Source of the DNA: Planctomycetota bacterium
GTDB lineage: Bacteria > Planctomycetota > Phycisphaerae > Sedimentisphaerales > Anaerohalosphaeraceae
Length of the DNA stretch: 10,728 nucleotides
Assembly (NCBI GenBank): GCA_021160785.1
Contig: JAGHBX010000325.1
Coordinates: 1-10,728 of the forward strand
Reading direction: 5' to 3'
Positions 8,101 through 10,728 of this stretch are shown piece after piece (within the stretch, counting starts at the first letter, position 1; each line of letters begins with the position of its first letter). Under the pieces are notes generated by a model that was not told where the DNA came from, ran no database searches, and was given only the letters and a program-made list of their open reading frames with translations. A program made the position numbers and the translations under genes.

Positions 8101-8481
8101 ATATCGTGCGTTTATATGTACACCTGTCAGTACGATCTGCTTGAAACGCGGTCGAAACATCAGCATGCTGAGAAGCGAAAACTTCGTTTCGACCCTTCCG
8201 GCAGTCAGCATTTGCCTGTCGAGATCCTCCAGCGGCGGTCCGATGCGAAGGTCATTAATCACGGCGGTGCCGACGCCTTTGAATTGGACCGTTCCCATGG
8301 AACCGCTTTCGCCGGCGAGCAGCTTCAGACGCCGCAGTGCCGCCGGGCGCAATATACGTATTCCGATCTGGCCGTAAAGTATCCTGCCCACCAGCAGGAT
8401 GATACACACCCACAGGATCCGGCGCACGAATTTGTGCCGGATGCCGAACCGTTGTCGTGTTTTACCGCGTGGCTTGGGCAT
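5200..8481 (-). CDS. giant AsmA-like envelope protein with ~120-residue tandem repeats
   Basis: The ATG at 8481 gives 1093 residues. A TTG at 8538 would add 19 residues but would be read out of the neighbouring repeat element and push the membrane anchor inward, so I rejected it; no clear Shine-Dalgarno is seen at either. A basic N terminus is followed by a single membrane segment (about residues 19-36), so the rest should lie in the periplasm. The middle is repetitive: the block FPYPL-x-x-LTG appears near residues 368, 487, 607 and 727, and a helical block ending in SPTG or a variant appears near 316, 437, 555, 675 and 764. The final 180 residues resemble the AsmA-like C-terminal domain (SFLGKILAAMQLNNPTDYIF, then LLGKGRIDMQNNALDLEF). 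Related E. coli proteins (TamB, YhdP, YdbH) are implicated in phospholipid transport to the outer membrane. The exact cargo here is unknown. The gene converges with the BNR pseudogene, 26 bp away, with no obvious terminator between. Confidence 0.8.
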   Translation of the reverse strand: MPKPRGKTRQRFGIRHKFVRRILWVCIILLVGRILYGQIGIRILRPAALRRLKLLAGESGSMGTVQFKGVGTAVINDLRIGPPLEDLDRQMLTAGRVETKFSLLSMLMFRPRFKQIVLTGVHINARYDRDIRQWNMGDLNVAQLARAGAKLPLIVLKDSEVHLYTIKDNETTPRLVVGIEASFASVPDVRGAYGFYIRVNSKLAYEGSYLRGVVRTGPTGSVVINQGRIVMGKTSFLGNIWSIEDLTAEVEYDRQQIVCKELHWRTGAAGRGSIEGVINNYKDQAEYSLRIDLDNWLLSSEPKNDALVYSKDVLELLGPGLGKFFARYCPEGMGGLDVRVSGKASDISHSTWTGDIYLEDISVCCTDFPYPLKHLTGTLKLPQSTEANDIVFENLRCSHGDVKLVISGKAFMADDEWGHDVRVFSDNMHLDETLYEALDAQQKVLWETFSPTGNAKIDFRFGCKPGGPVEEKLVVDLDGAGALYEHFPYPLENLTGRVIVDGEQVTLKNIVSRYEGDDRLITLNGSVVGITSDSPRFNMVIDANSVPIDATLRAALPEKQRRFYEHFEMDAITHSVITVFPNELGRRSVEYIAKVRIRDASMMYRGFPLPLTDVDVDAELTADVIVIKKMTARNGSGQIAVSGHIYPATERVAKPGYCLAIRADQLQLDDEWLSKLPPKAAEAATKLKPRGRINIAGDINIDSQKPDCPEFRLEIECLGNSFHLAQLPLPVENVTGRIEITTANVRLKNLRIPNIALDEHLAKVLPQDAGKAYESFSPTGVVDLTIDEAQFSTDTKDRTQIDLAGKMILVDCELGGIGRFSGMDGVLDFEGSYMTNEGLLAGSADLSASGLTIKARTLTDIQAAIVYEPEDKTFVSRDFGARLCGGRISGDAEIIQQESGQMCYYIATVFDGIEFGNLMNAGRTAQEGPMPIAAKGRLSGSLNLQGGTDRANSQKGRLSIGVRDMQLARRSFLGKILAAMQLNNPTDYIFSEMSVDAFVKGSDLVLQDVYMSGESTVLLGKGRIDMQNNALDLEFTSYGSVVTSRPSFLETLARGLGAAVIKVKVQGSVDEPRIVTTHLPGLATPFSIFGESP

Positions 8482-8513
8482 AAATGCATTATGATTTTCA
8501 ACACGAAAATGTA

Positions 8514-8712
8514 TTACCCTAAAGGGCCTGTTGCCCAAATACTAAGCACTAAATCCGAAATACTAAACAAGCACGAAATACCAAAAATCAAATTTCCAAA
8601 CAGGTCTGATCGCGCCAAAATGAGGTTTTTGATTTTGGTCATTAGAGTTTTGAATTTGTTTAGAATTTAGATATTAGGATTTCGGATTTGAGCAACGCTC
8701 CCTAAAGGGTAT
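8514..8712. mobile_element. AT-rich inverted-repeat element between purD and the AsmA-like gene
   Basis: The ends are inverted repeats of about 27 bp with 20 matches (8514-8540 against 8686-8712): ACCCT-WW-AGGG, then GTTGC-Y-CAAAT. Further in, AAATCCGAAATACT (8551-8564) is inverted against 8676-8689 with one mismatch, and looser AT-rich pairing continues. The interior is strikingly AT-rich compared with the genes on both sides and encodes nothing. I see no target-site duplication. It fills nearly all of the gap between the two minus-strand genes and may separate or link their transcription. A non-autonomous element or an intergenic palindromic repeat are both possible. Confidence 0.55.
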
Positions 8713-8719
8713 TCGCCGG

Positions 8720-9985
8720 TCAAATCGCCTTATCGGCAATATCGCGCCGGCAATACGCTCCTTCAAAATCTATCACATCCACCGCCCGGTAGGCAGCGGC
8801 CTTGGCCTCGGCGATGGTCGCCCCCAGCGCCGTTACGCCCAGGACACGTCCGCCGGCGGTCAGAACCTGCCCGTCCTTTTCAGCGGTCCCCGCGTGGAAG
8901 ACCATTACGTCATCCATCGCCGCGGCGGTATCGAGCCCGGATATGGCTTTTCCTTTTTCGTAATCGCCCGGATAGCCGCCCGACGCCAGCACCACACAAA
9001 CCGCGGGCCTCGGGTCCCATTCCAACGTGATCTCACCGAGCCGGCCCTCGCAGACCGCTAACATGACCTCCAGCAGGTCGGTCTTAAGACGCATGAGTAT
9101 GGGCTGGGTCTCCGGGTCGCCGAAGCGAACATTAAACTCCAGCACACGCGGCCCCCCCTGCGTCATCATCAAACCGGCGTACAACACGCCGCGGTAGGGG
9201 GTCCCGTTTCGGTTCATCCCGTCCACCGTGGGAACGAGCACCTCCTTGACGATTTGACTCATCAACTGCTCGGTCACTATGGGTGCGGGGCAGTAGGCGC
9301 CCATCCCGCCCGTGTTCGGGCCGGTATCGCCATCGCCGATCGGCTTGTGGTCCTGCGAAGATTCCATCACGTAGATGCTCCGCCCGTCGACAAACGCCAG
9401 GATCGACGCCTCCTGCCCCAGCAGCTTGTCCTCGACGATGAGGACATTGCCCGCCTCGCCGAATATGCGGCCCTGCATGATCCGCTCGGCGGCTAAAATT
9501 CCATCGGCGGGGTCGTCGCAGACGAATACGCCCTTGCCCGCGGCAAGGCCCGCCGCCTTGACTACGACCGACTCGTCGCGGCTGGCGATATACGCCTTGG
9601 CGTCGGCGAACGTTTCAAACGCCCTGCTCTCGGCGGTCGGGATGGAGTTGGCCCGCATGATCTGCTTGGCGAATGCCTTGTCCGCCTCGAGTTGTGCGGC
9701 GCCTGCGCACGGTCCGAACGCCTTAATCCCCGCCTGCTCGAACGCATCGACGATACCGGCGGCTAAGGGGTCCTCAGGCCCGATAACCGCAAGGGCAATA
9801 TCGTTTGATTTGGCAAACTCGACCAACCCTTCGACGTCACCCGAGCCAATATCCACATTCGTACCGCACTGGGCGGTCCCCGGATTGCCAGGTGCGATAT
9901 AAAGCCGCCCCAATTCCTTCGACTGACCAAGCCGCCACGCTATGGCATGCTCGCGCCCTCCGCTTCCAACTAATAAGACATTCAT
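8720..9985 (-). CDS. purD: phosphoribosylamine-glycine ligase (GARS)
   Basis: This 421-residue protein has the normal length and order of bacterial PurD. It catalyses the second step of de novo purine synthesis, joining phosphoribosylamine and glycine with ATP in the cytosol. Visible landmarks are GSGGREHA (residues 7-14), GPEDPLAAGI (69-78), the ATP-grasp segment KAAGLAAGKGV (143-153), EDKLLGQEAS (185-194), DGDTGPNTGGMGAY (218-231) and VLEFNVRFGDPETQ (281-294) with metal and ATP ligands, and a C-terminal YCRRDIADKAI. The start ATG at 9985 has GAGG 7 nt upstream. No other purine gene is nearby. A candidate promoter and a perfect palindrome precede it. The sequence is intact. Confidence 0.97.
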   Translation of the reverse strand: MNVLLVGSGGREHAIAWRLGQSKELGRLYIAPGNPGTAQCGTNVDIGSGDVEGLVEFAKSNDIALAVIGPEDPLAAGIVDAFEQAGIKAFGPCAGAAQLEADKAFAKQIMRANSIPTAESRAFETFADAKAYIASRDESVVVKAAGLAAGKGVFVCDDPADGILAAERIMQGRIFGEAGNVLIVEDKLLGQEASILAFVDGRSIYVMESSQDHKPIGDGDTGPNTGGMGAYCPAPIVTEQLMSQIVKEVLVPTVDGMNRNGTPYRGVLYAGLMMTQGGPRVLEFNVRFGDPETQPILMRLKTDLLEVMLAVCEGRLGEITLEWDPRPAVCVVLASGGYPGDYEKGKAISGLDTAAAMDDVMVFHAGTAEKDGQVLTAGGRVLGVTALGATIAEAKAAAYRAVDVIDFEGAYCRRDIADKAI

Positions 9986-10009
9986 AACGATCCCTCATAT
10001 GTAGTTTAG

Positions 10010-10047
10010 AGTTCGTAGTTTCCCGGCACGCCGGGAAACTACGAACT
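10010..10047. repeat. perfect 18-bp palindrome upstream of purD
   Basis: The arm AGTTCGTAGTTTCCCGGC (10010-10027) is exactly complementary to 10030-10047, separated only by AC. It lies 24 bp before the purD start codon and touches the putative -10 element. As RNA it would make a stable leader hairpin upstream of the ribosome binding site; as DNA it could be a regulator site, or simply an inserted palindromic repeat. Confidence 0.85.
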
Positions 10048-10075
10048 ATATACCAGAACGCCCGATTTTGCTCAA
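10047..10075 (-). promoter_or_regulatory. candidate purD promoter
   Basis: On the minus strand TTGAGC (10070-10075) and TATATA (10047-10052) are separated by 17 nt; an alternative -10, TATAGT, sits two bases on. Transcription would start near 10040, inside the outer arm of the palindrome, so the mRNA would still keep about ten base pairs of the stem. Confidence 0.4.
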
Positions 10076-10167
10076 GTATTCTTTCTGCACCAAAAAAAAG
10101 ACCGCATAGACGTCCCATAACCGGCTTTTTGAAAAAGTCGCCGCAAAGATGAGCCGATTAAAAACTG

Positions 10168-10659
10168 ATGAGAAAAAAAGCTTTCACGCTCGTTGAATTA
10201 TTAATCGTGATTTCCATACTCGGAATCATGGCCGCAATCGTACTGCCCACATTCCAGGGCCACCTCCAGAAAACAAGAGAGGTCGCCGCAAAAGACAACC
10301 TAAGGATACTAAGAACCGCAATAGAACGATACAAAGTAGATCACAATTCGGTATGTCCCGGATACATAGATGGCCTTCCTATCGCTGACTTTCTGATTTC
10401 CTCTCAGTTAACCAGTTGGAGCGCCATAAATGGGGACTACGCAGCTGCGAAGGCCGGAATCTACGTTATAGCGCCCTACTTAAGTGAAATGCCGGAGAAT
10501 CCTTTTAATCAAAAAAGCACATTGACACTTGTTGACACGCCAACGTTTCCCGATCCGGCATCAGAGACAACCGGATGGTACTATAAACCCTCGACAGGAG
10601 AAATCCGGATAAACACAGACGGACTTGACAGCGACGGAATGTCTTTCGCCGATTACTGA
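10168..10659 (+). CDS. type IV pilin-like / type II secretion pseudopilin
   Basis: The 163-residue protein begins with a type III signal peptide: MRKKA, then FTLVELLIVISILGIMAAIVLPTF. Prepilin peptidase should cut between Ala5 and Phe6 and methylate Phe6; Glu10 is the conserved Glu at +5. Residues 6-27 form the membrane helix, followed by an amphipathic helix (KTREVAAKDNLRILRTAIERY) and a short C-terminal domain with WYYKPSTGEIRIN, as in GspG-type pseudopilins. Ala at -1 instead of Gly is less common but tolerated. No good Shine-Dalgarno precedes the ATG at 10168; a stop lies four codons upstream in frame, so the start is constrained. No pilus or secretion genes are adjacent, so its machine is encoded elsewhere or to the right. 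Confidence 0.85.
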   Translation: MRKKAFTLVELLIVISILGIMAAIVLPTFQGHLQKTREVAAKDNLRILRTAIERYKVDHNSVCPGYIDGLPIADFLISSQLTSWSAINGDYAAAKAGIYVIAPYLSEMPENPFNQKSTLTLVDTPTFPDPASETTGWYYKPSTGEIRINTDGLDSDGMSFADY

Positions 10660-10661
10660 CA

Positions 10662-10728
10662 TCACAATTTCTTGAACACCAACGTCCCCTTGGATCGTTC
10701 ATCCTCGCCGGTTACTGTTTTTATAGAC
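10662..10728 (-). CDS. 3' end of a minus-strand gene (partial)
   Basis: A frame open to the right edge of the window reads SIKTVTGEDERSKGTLVFKKL and stops at TGA (10662-10664). Its charged, natural-looking C terminus and the tight tail-to-tail contact with the pilin gene (two bases between stop codons) suggest a real gene end. Only 21 residues are visible, so no function can be given and chance openness is possible. Confidence 0.4.
   Translation of the reverse strand, partial: SIKTVTGEDERSKGTLVFKKL

Noticed and set aside
8482..8538. TTG start 19 codons upstream for the AsmA-like protein
   Set aside because: Those codons lie partly in the inverted-repeat element and lack a ribosome binding site.
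6481..8670. Long plus-strand open frame (two blocks of 283 and 445 residues in the same frame) antisense to the AsmA-like gene
   Set aside because: It starts from non-ATG codons, has no ribosome binding site or recognisable domain, and lies wholly opposite a well-supported gene. Codon bias in that gene removes stops from the opposite frame.
10127..10139. CTTTTT-G-AAAAAG palindrome before the pilin gene
   Set aside because: Short A/T runs of this kind are common by chance, and it has no GC stem to act as a terminator.
10149..10198. Short overlapping plus-strand frame MSRLKTDEKKSFHAR before the pilin start, as a leader peptide
   Set aside because: No ribosome binding site, and it merely reads the pilin start region in another frame.

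Overview
The window looks like a stretch of chromosome from a Gram-negative, probably planctomycete-type bacterium (Planctomycetota, perhaps Phycisphaerae). This assignment is an inference from gene style: a coiled-coil lipoprotein, a pectate-lyase-like gene beside a BNR-type gene, a very large AsmA-like envelope protein, an orphan pseudopilin, and intergenic space carrying dispersed palindromic elements. There is no rRNA, tRNA, CRISPR array or transposase gene. Coding density is fairly high on both strands.

Layout. 1-200 holds a small MITE-like palindromic element with a target-site-like duplication, then a plus-strand terminator. 214-441 (-) is a tiny membrane protein that may be the broken remnant of a longer one. 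639-2399 (-) is a coiled-coil lipoprotein of unknown function with a strong sigma70-type promoter. 2400-2870 is a divergent intergenic region with two promoters and a degenerate repeat copy. 2871-4154 (+) is a secreted pectate-lyase-like beta-helix protein. It is followed 45 bp later by 4199-5173 (+), a decayed BNR-repeat gene whose pieces lie in different frames. 5200-8481 (-) is a 1093-residue AsmA-like protein with a tandem repeat of about 120 residues. 8514-8712 is an AT-rich inverted-repeat element. 8720-9985 (-) is purD, with a perfect 18-bp palindrome between its likely promoter and ribosome binding site. 10168-10659 (+) is a type IV pilin-like protein, meeting tail to tail the 3' end of a minus-strand gene that runs off the window.

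How the genes relate. The lyase and the BNR pseudogene probably formed a two-gene polysaccharide-degradation operon that has lost its second member. The AsmA-like protein is expected in the envelope, where relatives move lipids to or control assembly of the outer membrane. purD is de novo purine synthesis housekeeping. I see no defence, secretion or phage system. The best candidates for something new are the 120-residue repeat protein, the two non-autonomous palindromic elements, and the palindrome at the purD 5' end.
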